From: Arthrobacter sp. efr-133-TYG-118 | GTDB taxonomy: Bacteria; Actinomycetota; Actinomycetes; Actinomycetales; Micrococcaceae | Reading direction: 5' to 3' | Length of the DNA stretch: 64,000 bases | Assembly: GCF_030209755.1 (NCBI RefSeq) | Contig: NZ_JARVRH010000030.1 | Span: 1-64,000, forward strand | In this document: in pieces, positions 16,381 through 26,673 of the stretch | How positions within the stretch are numbered: the first letter of the stretch is position 1 | How the letters are laid out: every line of letters starts with the position of its first letter | Made by a program: the position numbers and the translations under genes | Notes under the pieces: generated by a model | Told to the model about the DNA's origin: nothing | What the model saw: only the letters and a program-made list of their open reading frames with translations | The model's database searches: none

Positions 16381-19300
16381 TGGGTGGCCTCTGAGGGTGC
16401 CTCGCCGTCCGCGTTTCCGGCGGTTGTGACGTCGCTTGCGGCGTCCTGGCGCCACGGCACGTTCGCGATGGCTGTCCGTCGGCGGGTCGGGTTCTCGATG
16501 GAGGTCGCGGCACCGACGTATGGCTCGACGGTCTGGAGGAGCTTTTGCGGGGTCGCGAGTATAAGTTGGAAGCCGAACTCGACGAATATGTCCAGGGCCA
16601 TTCGGGTGTAGCGTGTGTCGGCTTTGTCGAACGCCTCATCGAGCACGATCGTTCCGTAGCGGGGGAACTCATCGTCGGGGTCGGCGAGCTGGTACCGCAG
16701 GGCTGCCGCGAGGCAGAAGATGACGAGTTTCTGCTGCTGGCCGCCCGACATCGCCGCTCCCGAATCGTAGGTGGCGTGCACCCTCCCGTGGGCGTCGATC
16801 TCTTCGGCCAGGAAGGTCACGTGCTGCCGCGTGTCGAGGCACTGGCGCTTCCAGCTGCGGTCGACGTGGTCGCTCGAGGCGAGGCGCCGCATGATGTCGG
16901 CGAGGGTGGCGAAGCGTTCTTCGGCGGATTCGAGGTCGTTGTCCGCCCATCCGCCTTCCGAGATGGACCGCAGGTCGGCGATGAAGCGGGTGACGGTCTC
17001 GCTGCGCCGCACTTTGACGCGCAGCTTCAGGTAGCGACTCTCGTCGAATTCTGACCGTTTAAGGGACGTGTTCACAGGCGCGACGCGTTCCTCGATCTCC
17101 CGCGGCGCCCCCAGAATGTCACTGACGAGCTCTCCGATCATGTCGCGGGACCGTTCTCTCAGCAGGCGCAGGAAGTTGGACTCGTGCTCGGGCAGGCCGT
17201 GGGCGACGATGCCGTCCAGCACCTCGAGGTAGGCGCGGCGGTCAGCTGTCGTCGGCGACAGGTCTGCCGCTGCCGCTGCCGCGGACCACCGTTCGTTGAA
17301 CTGGGCGGCCAGGCGTGCCACGTCGTTGCCGGAGGTGCGCGCAGCCTCCAGATCCTTGTCCCGCTGTTGCTGCAGTCGGCGGATGACCTCCTGGCCGACC
17401 TCGGTGATGTTCTGCCGCGTGATGCTGCGCTGGACCTCGCGGAATCGGCGGTCAAGCGCGGCGGTGGTGTGCTCGTCGAGATCCGGGACGCCCCCTGTGG
17501 CGATGGCTTCTTCCAGCTCCCGGATGGCTGTGCCGAGTTCTTCGTGCTTCGCCGCGGCCTGGCGGAGCCTGAGCTGGGCGTCCTGAAGGGCCTTCGCGGC
17601 AGCCTCGCGAGCTTCCCGTGCGGTCTGCGCCGCACCGACGGCATCGCGCAGTTGGCCGTCTTCGCGGGTCAGGTCGTCGAGGCGCCGCTGGAGGTCGGCG
17701 ATCGCCGCCGCCGCAGCGTCCCGGTCAATGTCGGGCCACATCTGCCCCCGCACTGCCTTGAGCGTTGCTCGGCGCTCCAGATCGCTATTGCGTTCCTTCT
17801 CGGCGCGACCGACGTCGGTCTCAGCCTGGGAATACTCGCGTTCCGCGCCGCGCAGCTGCTCGATGAGTGCCTCGAGCTTTGACTCGCGGTCGCCAAGCAC
17901 CCAATGGCCTCGCTCGTCGATCTTGACCCGGTCGTCTTTTTCGTAGCGGGTGCGGGAGGACTTGACCTGGCCGTTGACCGTGACCGCTCGGGTATGGTCG
18001 TCAAGCTCGTCGGGGCCGTCGACGCACGCATAGTCGAACCGCTCTGACAGCTGGCCTTCGACCCACTCGGCGAACGGCCCAGGTGCGACGGAGATCCGGT
18101 TCACGAGGGACAGGCTGCTTCGCGCTGGCCGTGGCGGGGGAATCTCCGAGGAGACTTCCTCGAAGACGAGGCGTGCGTTGACGCGGTGCACTTCTACCCA
18201 CCGTCGCACGGCAGGGAGGTGCTCGCTGCGCGCGAGCATCGTGAGGGCGAACGGGCGCAGCACCCGCTCGATCGCTCCGGTCCATTCGGCGAACGCGGGT
18301 CGCACCTCGATGATCTCGGCGGCGAAGGGGAGAGCCGCGACCGGCAGCCCCGTCGCGGTGGAGATTGCTCGGCGGATGCCGATGAGGTTGTCAGGCACGG
18401 TCGTTCCGCTCATGCGCAACGTCCGGATCGCCGTCTCGATGCGCTCCTTCGCGGCTTTCGCGATGAAGAAGCGCTCCTGCTGCGCGTGGCTCGGTCCGGC
18501 CGAGGTGGAGGGAGACTCCAGGGTGCGGTCGATCTCGGCCATGAGCTCGGCGAACTCCGCCGCGGTTGCCGGTGTGTGCGCGACCCCGGCTTCGGTGAGC
18601 TGGCCTTGGAGGGCGTCCCACCGCTGTCTGGTCGCCCGTTCCGCATCCTGCGCTGTCTGGATACGGTGCTGGAGGTGTTCGGCCTCGCCGCCGCCGAGCT
18701 CGAGGGCGCGCCGCTGGGCGAGGTCTGCGTCCTCGTCGGCACGTCGGTACGAGCCGTCCGCCCGCTCGGCATCGGCCCTCAGGCTCACGAGTTGCTCGCC
18801 AACTCCACCGTGTTCGGCCACGGCAAGGCGGAGGCGCTGGTGCTTCTGGTAGGGGACCACCGAGTCGGCCGTGGAGCGGGCGGCATCGGCGGCGTTGTTC
18901 GCCTTGTCGTACGCATCGGAGTGTGTGCGCAGCTCGATGAGGTGGTCGCGCTGCTGCCGCAGCTGCACTACGTGTTCGTGGGCGTCTCGCAGCTCGCCGA
19001 ACTGGGCAACGGCGGTATCGGCCAGGTCGTAGGTGGCGGGCCGTTCCAGCATGTAGTCACGGAATAGCTGGTCGAGGCTGTCGATGCTCTTCGCCGACTG
19101 CGTCTTGTGCAGCAGTTGCAGGGCGCTCTCGTGGGCGATGCCGAACAGCGAGCGCATGCGGGCGTAGAACCGGCCATGGCTTCTGTTCGACGTGACGACG
19201 GCCTCGGGCCAGTTCGCCTGCACCTTGCGCGTTTCGATGCCCGAGCGCGCGAAGGGCTCGAGGTCTCGCAGGTCGACCGCCGAGCGTTCGAGGAGGCAGA

Positions 19301-19772
19301 GGTCCGCGACGTCGGCGGAGGCCATCGCAGTGCCGCGGAGGAAGAACAGGCGGCAGAGTGATACGGGCCGATCGACGCCGTTCTCGTACCGCAGCACGAT
19401 GCCGCTCCAGGTCGCGCCCGGCCGCAGGTATGCGCTGACGACGCGATCCTCGTTCTCGTCGGTAGTGCGAGACCACGCCCCGCGCACGTAGCTGACGATG
19501 GTGCGCTGGTCGGTGCGGGTTCCGTCGCCTTGCGCCGCCTGGTTCAGACGCAGCCACTTGTCGGGCGTGGGCACCGCAGCGATGGCGTCGAGCAGGGAGG
19601 ACTTGCCGGAACCGGACGGGCCTGTCATCAGGTGTCCCTTGCGGGCGATCGGGACACGATAAATCGCCCCGTCGAAGGTGCCCCAATTGGCCAGCTGCAC
19701 CTCGGCGAGGCGCCACTGTCCGGCAGCGACGGCCCCCGTAACTTCGGGAGTGGCAGATGAAGTCTCGCTCAT
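16377..19772 (-). CDS. jetC: Wadjet JetC, SMC-like ATPase
   Basis: An 1131-residue SMC/MukB-like ATPase. It has Walker A GPSGSGKS at residues 51-58, a long central coiled coil rich in Glu/Arg/Ala heptads with a hinge region around residues 440-600, the ABC signature SGGQQQKL from residue 1009, and Walker B TIVLDEAFDKAD around 1041-1052. Both head halves are complete, so ATP-driven loop extrusion should be possible. It overlaps jetB and jetD by 4 bases at each end, giving a tightly coupled operon. Confidence 0.97.
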   Translation of the reverse strand: MSETSSATPEVTGAVAAGQWRLAEVQLANWGTFDGAIYRVPIARKGHLMTGPSGSGKSSLLDAIAAVPTPDKWLRLNQAAQGDGTRTDQRTIVSYVRGAWSRTTDENEDRVVSAYLRPGATWSGIVLRYENGVDRPVSLCRLFFLRGTAMASADVADLCLLERSAVDLRDLEPFARSGIETRKVQANWPEAVVTSNRSHGRFYARMRSLFGIAHESALQLLHKTQSAKSIDSLDQLFRDYMLERPATYDLADTAVAQFGELRDAHEHVVQLRQQRDHLIELRTHSDAYDKANNAADAARSTADSVVPYQKHQRLRLAVAEHGGVGEQLVSLRADAERADGSYRRADEDADLAQRRALELGGGEAEHLQHRIQTAQDAERATRQRWDALQGQLTEAGVAHTPATAAEFAELMAEIDRTLESPSTSAGPSHAQQERFFIAKAAKERIETAIRTLRMSGTTVPDNLIGIRRAISTATGLPVAALPFAAEIIEVRPAFAEWTGAIERVLRPFALTMLARSEHLPAVRRWVEVHRVNARLVFEEVSSEIPPPRPARSSLSLVNRISVAPGPFAEWVEGQLSERFDYACVDGPDELDDHTRAVTVNGQVKSSRTRYEKDDRVKIDERGHWVLGDRESKLEALIEQLRGAEREYSQAETDVGRAEKERNSDLERRATLKAVRGQMWPDIDRDAAAAAIADLQRRLDDLTREDGQLRDAVGAAQTAREAREAAAKALQDAQLRLRQAAAKHEELGTAIRELEEAIATGGVPDLDEHTTAALDRRFREVQRSITRQNITEVGQEVIRRLQQQRDKDLEAARTSGNDVARLAAQFNERWSAAAAAADLSPTTADRRAYLEVLDGIVAHGLPEHESNFLRLLRERSRDMIGELVSDILGAPREIEERVAPVNTSLKRSEFDESRYLKLRVKVRRSETVTRFIADLRSISEGGWADNDLESAEERFATLADIMRRLASSDHVDRSWKRQCLDTRQHVTFLAEEIDAHGRVHATYDSGAAMSGGQQQKLVIFCLAAALRYQLADPDDEFPRYGTIVLDEAFDKADTRYTRMALDIFVEFGFQLILATPQKLLQTVEPYVGAATSIENPTRRRTAIANVPWRQDAASDVTTAGNADGEAPSEATQ

Positions 19773-20419
19773 GGGGTAACCGTCTCGTCGGTGAGGGACG
19801 TCGCTGCTGTCTCCGCGTCATCGGCACCTGCCACACGCCGGTAGACATCGGCGAGTGCGTGCACCTGTTCCTCGTCGATGATGAACTTGACCACCGGCGA
19901 AATCTCGGCCCGGTCGTCGCCAACGACGTGGAGGACGCGGAACTTGTCCCTCATCCGCCCCCAGGCGCCGTTGAGGTTGCGCAAGTACGCCCCCTCGTCG
20001 CCGTCACGATAGACCGCGAGGCGCTCGTAGACCTCGTCCTGCCCGACGATCACGCGGCGCTCGCCCGGCGCTGCCAGCAGCAGCTGGCGCAGCACCAGCA
20101 GCATGGCTGTGTCGAGGAAAGTCAGTCGCTCGGTGCGCAGCGCGCTCGGAACGTCAACCTCGGTCGTGCGCACTTTGCGGGCGAAAGCGAATTCGTCGAC
20201 CCGATCGATAACAAGCTCAAGGAACAGATTGTGCAGCTGGGATCGTACTGCATGTTCGTCAGCGATCAGAGCGGCCCATAGCTGTGGGCGTTGGCGGCCC
20301 GATAAATAGGGACCCTTGAGGATCTCCAGCAGGGCACGGCGGGTTTGCTCGTGAAGCGTTCCGATGTCACCGCTCCACAGCCCAACTTCTTGAGAACCAT
20401 ACTCCTGCTCGATGGTCAC
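19769..20419 (-). CDS. jetB: Wadjet JetB, KITE-like subunit
   Basis: A 216-residue DUF4194-type protein, the MukE-like (KITE) winged-helix subunit of Wadjet. Segments such as RALLEILKGPYLSGRQRPQLW and VYERLAVYRDGDEGAYLRNL match the family as I know it. Size and position between jetA and jetC are as expected. It starts with GTG in a GTGA overlap with the jetA stop. It bridges the kleisin JetA and the ATPase JetC. Confidence 0.92.
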   Translation of the reverse strand: MTIEQEYGSQEVGLWSGDIGTLHEQTRRALLEILKGPYLSGRQRPQLWAALIADEHAVRSQLHNLFLELVIDRVDEFAFARKVRTTEVDVPSALRTERLTFLDTAMLLVLRQLLLAAPGERRVIVGQDEVYERLAVYRDGDEGAYLRNLNGAWGRMRDKFRVLHVVGDDRAEISPVVKFIIDEEQVHALADVYRRVAGADDAETAATSLTDETVTP

Positions 20420-21870
20420 CCTTCGATCCTCTCAGTGAAAATGTGCGTGTCGACGTCGGCGTGGCGCCGTATCCCGTCGACCCCTTGCCATGTCAGGGGC
20501 TCGGTTTCGCCGAGCCGCACCTGTCCGTGCCGGGTGGCGAGTGAGAGCAGGCCGATGATGCTCGCAAGCCCCTGTGTGGCCGGGCGGGAGGCAAGGATCT
20601 CGGAAACGGTCATGGGCGCCGACTCTGCCACAAGCTCGTTCACATTGCGTATCAGCTCAGCGAAGTCGATCTCGCTCTCACGGGCAATGGCCGCCAGCTT
20701 TTCGAAGTCGATGATGCCGGGTTCGTCGTCGGCGAGCCTCGCCCCGGTATCGAATTCGGAGGGGTCGTCGGCGATCATTTCGCCCACGCTGAAGAGCCGC
20801 ATGGTCGAGAGCTCAACCTCGATACCGGTGTCGGCGTACGGGCGGATCCTCTTGCTCGCGGCGACCGCCGCGGCCAGCGCCTCCTGCAGCACCCCGCGGA
20901 GCGCTCGATCGCGCTGGAACTCCTGTGAGTGAACGTAGCGCCGCAGCCCGCGCGCGAACTCAGTGAGCACCCCGTGCACCTCGCGACTGCCCGCCTTCAG
21001 CTCGCGGACGAGCGTGCGCAATGCCCGTCGTGCCTCCGGGGCGAGCCGATCCGCGAAGTCGCGATCGAGGACAGCCGCAACATCCGTGTCGAACGCTGCA
21101 GAACGCTCGGGGTCACGAATGAGGGCTGAGAACGCAGTGAAGGTGCGGCCTTCGTCGGACGACTCAATCAGGTCGACACCTCGGAAGACATCGTCGAGCA
21201 CGGTGCTCTGTGTGTCGTCGGTGTTGACGATGCTGACCCTCAACTCATGGTTGAGGTCCTCGAATCGGGCACGCACCCGGGCGAAATCGGCAGGCAGATC
21301 CTGAGCTTGCAGCAGGATGTCGGTGACGCGTTCGAGCGCGCGCCGCTCATCGAGGACGTCGAACTCTCCATCGTGGATGCGTGCGATTTCGGCGTCTATG
21401 CGCTCGCGTTCCTGGCGAAGCGCCTCGAGCCGCCGTGTGGCGTCGGGGTCGGTGTCGACGGCGAGCTGTCGTAAGCCAGCTGCCAAGCTAACCAGCCGCG
21501 ACTCTGTGAGCGTTGATCGAGGAGTTTCGAGCTGTTCCAGGACGCGAATCGCGCTCAAGGCATCCGAGGAGAGCTCGTACGTCTCTCCGCGCGCTTCAGT
21601 CGCCGGACGCCGGATGAGAAATGACGCATTCCGCCAGTCGTCACAGTACGCCTTGGCGGTCTTGGGCAGATCGAAGTGCGGGCGAAGCTCCTCGAGATCG
21701 GCATCGATCACCTCATACAGGTCCTCCGAAGTCGGACGGATGCCCGGGGACCCAAGATGCGCCGAAAGGAGGGCAGCCGAGACCGCCACATGATCGGCGC
21801 GAAGCATTCTGAGCGTCGCGTTGTCATCGAGGAGGCGCTTGTAGGCAAGCGCGGAGGCGAGAGCTGACAC
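20416..21870 (-). CDS. jetA: Wadjet JetA, kleisin subunit
   Basis: A 484-residue DUF3375-type (MukF-like kleisin) protein, first gene of the Wadjet operon. The N-terminal winged-helix region (ALAYKRLLDDNATLRMLRADH) and the long helical middle (residues about 140-330) are typical. I prefer the GTG at 21870, which places the conserved segment near the N-terminus; an upstream in-frame ATG at 21948 would add 26 residues with no family resemblance. No strong ribosome site is visible at either. The promoter should lie upstream of 21.9 kb but is not clear. Confidence 0.9.
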   Translation of the reverse strand: MSALASALAYKRLLDDNATLRMLRADHVAVSAALLSAHLGSPGIRPTSEDLYEVIDADLEELRPHFDLPKTAKAYCDDWRNASFLIRRPATEARGETYELSSDALSAIRVLEQLETPRSTLTESRLVSLAAGLRQLAVDTDPDATRRLEALRQERERIDAEIARIHDGEFDVLDERRALERVTDILLQAQDLPADFARVRARFEDLNHELRVSIVNTDDTQSTVLDDVFRGVDLIESSDEGRTFTAFSALIRDPERSAAFDTDVAAVLDRDFADRLAPEARRALRTLVRELKAGSREVHGVLTEFARGLRRYVHSQEFQRDRALRGVLQEALAAAVAASKRIRPYADTGIEVELSTMRLFSVGEMIADDPSEFDTGARLADDEPGIIDFEKLAAIARESEIDFAELIRNVNELVAESAPMTVSEILASRPATQGLASIIGLLSLATRHGQVRLGETEPLTWQGVDGIRRHADVDTHIFTERIEG

Positions 21871-21948
21871 ACTGGTATTGTCTCGCGTGGCACCGACATT
21901 CTTGACGGCAAGGCCGCGATGCGGTCCGGAAAACTCGGCAGCGACCAC

Positions 21949-23076
21949 CCAAGTGGCGAGGTCTGTGATTGGATTCCGAGCGCGATATGGCCATCAATGC
22001 GAGCGCCAGCGCTGGCCCGCGACGGCCGGAGAAACAGGCCGAATCTCCTTCTGGCTGGAGCCGGCGCCTGCGCGACGGCGCCGATGAAGCCCCCGAACCA
22101 GCCTGATGTCCGGGCGTGGAACACAGAGTCCTGCTGCGAGAAAGCCGCTTTCGGCTGCGACGAGCAAAGAACCTTCGCCAAAGCTCACGGCTCGGTCCTG
22201 AGTGACCAACGGTCCTGGAGAACCGACGTGGAGGAAGGGCTGGAGGGGCCGAAGCGAAGACCCACGGGTTCTCCATGCGAGTAAATACATGGAGGCGTTC
22301 GTCTTCGGCCAGGACCTCGCGGGGTTCTGTGGGCGACTCCGACCACTACGGCGTCCCGGTGGCTGGCTCTCAGGACCACCACTCGGATAGCTTCTCTGCG
22401 ATGGGGGATCGCGAGGCCGAGGCCGAGGAAGCGACCGAGCGCGGAGAAGAGGCTAGGCTTCGGTGGACCTCGACGAGCAGGGCAAGAAGGTCTCCCCCGC
22501 CGTCTATCGCACCGTAATCATGGGGCAAGACCTTCCGACGGGCCGCGCAGGTGCTCGAGACGCTCCTCATCAAGCACATAGCCGCATGAAGCTTGGCGCG
22601 ACGACGCCCTATGACAGCACCCGCTCCCAGCAGCACCCAGGATGCTGTTCATCTCGCACCCCCAGGAACGCCGCGTCAGTGGAGTTTAGTGAGAGAACAA
22701 CGTGGAAGAGCTCGGAACAATGACCAATCCCCCAGCCCAACGTGCTGGCCATAGTCTTAGCTCGCAGCAGAGGAGTCCCAACTCTTTAACGCGGTAGTGG
22801 GTGGGGGAAACACCAACTCAAAGAGCCCTTTGCCTATGCAAAATCGAGGCGTGTTGCCTAGGCGCACCCGCCTCAGTTTGCACCAGTGAAAGTTAACTTA
22901 GGAGGTGGGTCTCCTTAGGCAGAAACTCCCATCTTTGCTGATTCCCAGCTGTCCGGGGCTCAGTCGCGTTCCGCGACAACCGGTACGGGATTTACGCTGC
23001 CGCCGGGCCGGAGACAGTGATTGCACGTAAGCTTTGACAGTGACCGTCGCCCCCGCGCAACAAGGAAGAGAGCGTC
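21949..23076. other. Gap between Wadjet and CBASS without a recognisable gene
   Basis: About 1.1 kb separating the divergent Wadjet and CBASS operons. Open frames of up to 157 codons occur on both strands, but none has a recognisable domain or ribosome site, and several lie opposite each other. AAGGAAGAGAG at about 23061-23071 is the CBASS ribosome site. The region must also hold both promoters. Confidence 0.5.
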
Positions 23077-23901
23077 ATGCCCCAAACTGCCACCGCTTGG
23101 CTGAACACGACGACGGCTAATTGGGCACCTTCTGCAACCCAGTTCAGCGGAGCTCGCAAGCATCGGGAAGCAATAGAAGCGAAACTGGATGCTGCCTTGG
23201 GGATCTTTGGCATGTTCGAGATCGGTTCGCTTCGTCACGGCACCGGCATCTGGACTTTTAGCGACGCCGACTACCTGGTGTCGCTCAAGGGGACACGACC
23301 CGAGTCACAGTGGACCACCTTAAACAACGTGAAGGCCGCCTTGCAGGCGCGGTATCCGGGCACGACGATCGTTGTCCGTCAGCCAGCCGTGGTCTGCCGT
23401 TTCAGCGACGGTGACGTCGAGGTGGTCCCGGGCTTCTACTCCGACAGCGGTTACTGGATTCCCGACCCGACGGGCGGGTGGATGAAGACTTTCCCCACGA
23501 ATCACAACGAGTACGTCAATGACGTCAACAAGAAACACGACGGTGCCGCTAAGAAGTTGGCGCGCCAGATGAAGATCTGGAAATACCGGCGAACGGTTCC
23601 GGTCTCCTCCTGCTACCTCGAGATGCGAGCTGCGAAGCACCTCGCGGGCGAGTCAACATATGCGCCGGTGATCGATCTGCATCTAGCGTTGAAAAAAATT
23701 CTCGATGCCGATCTTGCTGCCATGAATGACCCCACAGGCCTGGGTTCCCGCTTCACCGCCACATCCTCCGAAACCAAGAAGGTAGATGCCCTGTCGAAGT
23801 TGGTAACCGCCGTGTCTCGAGCTCGCAAGGCGCGGGACTTCGAGCAGGAAGGCAACCACGAGAAAGCCATCGAGCAACTGAAACTGCTCTTCAACTTCTG
23901 A
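23077..23901 (+). CDS. CBASS cyclic-oligonucleotide synthase (CD-NTase)
   Basis: A 274-residue SMODS-type nucleotidyltransferase. It has the helix-turn motif GS at residues 50-51 (FEIGSLRHGT), Asp63 and Asp65 as the first metal-binding pair (SDADYLV), and a third acidic position in DGDVEVVPGF (residues 111-120). In CBASS such enzymes make cyclic di- or trinucleotides after phage infection. A good ribosome site (GGAAGAGAG) precedes the ATG. The next gene, 7 bases downstream, encodes a transmembrane effector, giving a minimal two-gene CBASS without Cap2/Cap3 ancillary genes. Which nucleotide it makes cannot be read from sequence. Confidence 0.93.
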   Translation: MPQTATAWLNTTTANWAPSATQFSGARKHREAIEAKLDAALGIFGMFEIGSLRHGTGIWTFSDADYLVSLKGTRPESQWTTLNNVKAALQARYPGTTIVVRQPAVVCRFSDGDVEVVPGFYSDSGYWIPDPTGGWMKTFPTNHNEYVNDVNKKHDGAAKKLARQMKIWKYRRTVPVSSCYLEMRAAKHLAGESTYAPVIDLHLALKKILDADLAAMNDPTGLGSRFTATSSETKKVDALSKLVTAVSRARKARDFEQEGNHEKAIEQLKLLFNF

Positions 23902-23908
23902 GCCCGCC

Positions 23909-24823
23909 ATGAAAAGCCAGGACTACCAGCCACCGTCAAGCGAAACGATACGTAGAAGACAGAATGATGACCATGCCCTAAGGCTGCTTGTCGCGCAACG
24001 CCGGCTTTACAACCACGCTAAGCGGTGGCAGGGACTGCGGTGGCTCGGCCTCCTTGTCATTGGCGTTGGAGGGCCGTTCATATCGCTGCTCGCTCCACCT
24101 GCTGCCGTAGCGATCGGCGCGATCAGTGGCGTGTGGCTCTTCGCTGGCCGCACCATTCTTTCCTGGCTCGAAGCCCGCACCATGGTCAAAGCTGCATGCG
24201 TCCAAGAGGAACTCGACCAGTACCTGTTCGGGATGCCGGAAACAATCGACCGTTCGGAACGACCATCGCTCGAGGACATCGCCCTTCTTGCCGACGACAA
24301 AAGGCCCTTGAGAGAGGTAGCGGAGGCGGAGAAGGTAATCGACTGGTACACCGTCGACATTGCAAGCTCAGGCGTCACGACCGTTGCCATTGCCCAGCGC
24401 AGCAACGCTTCTTACACTGACAGACTCATCCGTACGACGGTTACTGTATGGGCCTTCGCCGCGTGTTTTTGGCTCATCGCCCTCGTCACTTGGGCGAGCC
24501 TTAGCGGCATCACCTTGAGTAATTTCCTCTTGGGGGCCCTTTTCCCTGTACTGCCGGCGTTCCTCGACGTTGCCGAATACGTCCTGAACACCCGGAAAGC
24601 GGCACGCGACAGGGCGGACTTGGCTTCCACCATCACCAAACGGCTCATGCGGCGCGATCAGTCCATCGAGCCACAGGACCTACTCGTCTGGCAGGAACGC
24701 CTCTTCGACCTTCGGCGCACGACCCCTCAGGTGCCGAATTGGCTGTACCAGCTCACCCGCCGAAAAAACGAGAGCGCTATGAATCGAACCGCGACGCAAC
24801 TTAGTCGCCAAGCTGACAACTGA
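23909..24823 (+). CDS. S-4TM-type CBASS pore-forming effector
   Basis: A 304-residue membrane protein with two hydrophobic pairs: residues about 43-85 (LRWLGLLVIGVGGPFISLL, AVAIGAISGVWLFAG) and about 175-225 (VWAFAACFWLIALVTWASL, FLLGALFPVLPAFL). The four segments are separated by a cytosolic middle domain of about 90 residues and followed by a basic C-terminal domain. This is the layout of the SMODS-associated 4TM family. On binding the cyclic nucleotide it is expected to permeabilise the inner membrane and stop phage growth by cell death. It is co-transcribed with the CD-NTase (7-base gap). Confidence 0.9.
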   Translation: MKSQDYQPPSSETIRRRQNDDHALRLLVAQRRLYNHAKRWQGLRWLGLLVIGVGGPFISLLAPPAAVAIGAISGVWLFAGRTILSWLEARTMVKAACVQEELDQYLFGMPETIDRSERPSLEDIALLADDKRPLREVAEAEKVIDWYTVDIASSGVTTVAIAQRSNASYTDRLIRTTVTVWAFAACFWLIALVTWASLSGITLSNFLLGALFPVLPAFLDVAEYVLNTRKAARDRADLASTITKRLMRRDQSIEPQDLLVWQERLFDLRRTTPQVPNWLYQLTRRKNESAMNRTATQLSRQADN

Positions 24824-24869
24824 CCCTCCAAGGGAAGATCCGGCCAGCATAGCCGCAGCACTCAGCTGC

Positions 24870-26189
24870 TTAAGCTCTCCGGGTCCCAATGCGCCTACGT
24901 TCCGTGAATTGGGAATCGTCCCGCGCGAGGATTACACCTCGATCGCCCTCAAGTGCCCGTTGCACAAGAGCCGTGATCTGGCTAGTGACGTCCCCAACAG
25001 ATCCAATCCAACCTTCTCGCCTTAGTTCGATGAACCCGGTATTGCTTAGCCAGCGCTGAGCGTTATGCCAACCGATTCCTTTGCCGCCTTTGGGCCCAAG
25101 AATCTTTGGTGATTCTAGGATTTCCTCGAACAAGCCCAGGGGAAAATACATGCCCTTAGTCAGCTTCCTACCCCCCGGCCGGTCCATAAGATCCTCACAC
25201 AACTTGATGTAGAACGGTTCCTGGGACAGCCTCCATTGGCCCACCCCTTGGCTGGTGCCACTAACCGAAATCTGGCGCATTCGCCTGATCTCTTCTGTGA
25301 GTTGGCCATCCGGCCTGTACAGCCACTGCAATGGCGACCCCTCCCCGGACCGTTGCATCATGCGCTTGTACTGCACGAGAACGTAGCCGGGGTTTTGGTG
25401 TCGAAAGTAGATGAGGTCAGTGCCCGTGACGCGCTCCAATGGCTCCTTGTCTGCGTAGGCGATCGTCACCTTGCGGCTAGGGTCATGGGGGTCGACAAAT
25501 TCAACTACGTCGTAGATCTGCCCCTCAATTCGGAGCCAGTTTTCAAATTGAGTAGCATCGTGACGGATGAGCGATGCCTCTGACGTTCCGCCGGGGTTAA
25601 GACCGGCCAAGAACGGTGCATTAGCCGGAGGAACTTCCCAGTTCTGGAGAGCGCTTCTACTGTCGATGCCGGCCACTTCAAGACTTACTGCAACAGCGTC
25701 ACGTTGCTCCTCCAGCAACCGGTGGTGGTCGGTCATCTCGCTGGTGTGCTGAAGCTGAAGGGCTCGAAGTTTTTCCACTATCCTTGAGGACTCTGGGCTC
25801 AATTCGGACAGAGCGTCGAAGAATTTCCGACCAGTCGCCTGAGGGAGGAGTCCCCCCGTTTCAATGGTATCGACCATGGAGCTGTATGAATTGAGCTTCA
25901 TCTTCTCGATAACGGCTTCCAGGGCAGCAGGCTGTAGGACGTGGACGTGGGAAAACTTGACCCGCGTATCGAGGTCACCTGACCGTCCTAGGCTGCGTCC
26001 TAAGCTAAGCGCGACAACATCTCCCCTGACTGCGATGACGGCAATTCGTTGAACAGGTGTCGTGAAATCGGGGTCGCGTAGGTTGATGGTGAAGACATTT
26101 TTCCCAAACCCATTGGCAATCCAGGCAAGTTCCCGCCAATCATCCTCGTTCAGGTGGACGATAACTGTCTTGTCCTTGGAAAGTACCAA
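24870..26189 (-). CDS. Unrecognised protein with PD-(D/E)XK-like motif
   Basis: A 439-residue protein with no family I can name. Residues 210-275 contain GTDLIY (Asp258) and VLVQYKRM (Gln273-x-Lys275), spaced like the D and QxK/ExK residues of PD-(D/E)XK nucleases. A later YRPDGQLTEEIRRM block (about 290-303) recurs in hypothetical proteins I associate with this motif. The N-terminal 100 residues look globular, and 130-170 may be a coiled coil. The only available start is TTG at 26189. It is convergent with the CBASS operon and flanked on its right by repeat C1. A role as a nuclease in defence is an inference from motif and location. Confidence 0.7.
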   Translation of the reverse strand: MVLSKDKTVIVHLNEDDWRELAWIANGFGKNVFTINLRDPDFTTPVQRIAVIAVRGDVVALSLGRSLGRSGDLDTRVKFSHVHVLQPAALEAVIEKMKLNSYSSMVDTIETGGLLPQATGRKFFDALSELSPESSRIVEKLRALQLQHTSEMTDHHRLLEEQRDAVAVSLEVAGIDSRSALQNWEVPPANAPFLAGLNPGGTSEASLIRHDATQFENWLRIEGQIYDVVEFVDPHDPSRKVTIAYADKEPLERVTGTDLIYFRHQNPGYVLVQYKRMMQRSGEGSPLQWLYRPDGQLTEEIRRMRQISVSGTSQGVGQWRLSQEPFYIKLCEDLMDRPGGRKLTKGMYFPLGLFEEILESPKILGPKGGKGIGWHNAQRWLSNTGFIELRREGWIGSVGDVTSQITALVQRALEGDRGVILARDDSQFTERRRIGTRRA

Positions 26190-26388
26190 CGGTATCGCTT
26201 TCTATCGGGGGCTTCAGGAACCCAATCGTGGGACTGCAACGGCCTGCTCATAGTGCGCGATGTTCTGCCTGTTCGACATGTTACGACGATCGAATCAGCT
26301 GGGCCGAGCAATAGCCGGGTCAGCGGACGAAAGTTCCAATCGAGCCGATCCGCCGATGTGGCCGGCGGGGTTCCCACGTCGGCAGTCC

Positions 26389-26645
26389 CGTCGGTTTTCC
26401 ACATACGCCAGGCCCCCACCTGGCCACCTATGGTGCTCCGCTGGACCAATGCTCAGCTACGAAGACATCATCTTGCTAGGCGAGGAACGCGTCGTGGTCA
26501 TCCAGGAAAACAAGGATGGCCATTGCCGGTGCGGCCAGGTCTGGCGTTAAGCGGCATCTGGCAAAGAACGTCGTCACGTTTAATCGCGTTGGTGACCGGG
26601 CAAGGATTCGAGTCGTGAACTTTCGGGCTGCGTAGGCACGAACTG
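26389..26645 (+). repeat. Repeat C, copy 1, with broken MLSYEDI gene
   Basis: About 255 bases that match 34455-34723 in the same orientation. The repeat starts at CGTCGGTTTTCCACATAC, contains a 33-codon ORF (26449-26550) encoding MLSYEDIILLGEERVVVIQE followed by a CxCGQVWR end, and continues past the stop to ATTCGAGTCGTGAAC. The intact 110-codon homologue at 31610 shows that this ORF is truncated by a 1-base insertion (CTGGCGTT against CTGGCTT); the sequence after the stop still resembles the rest of the gene in the shifted frame. Confidence 0.75.
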
Positions 26646-26673
26646 AAGATCGGAAAGAATCCGCACCGTTGGT

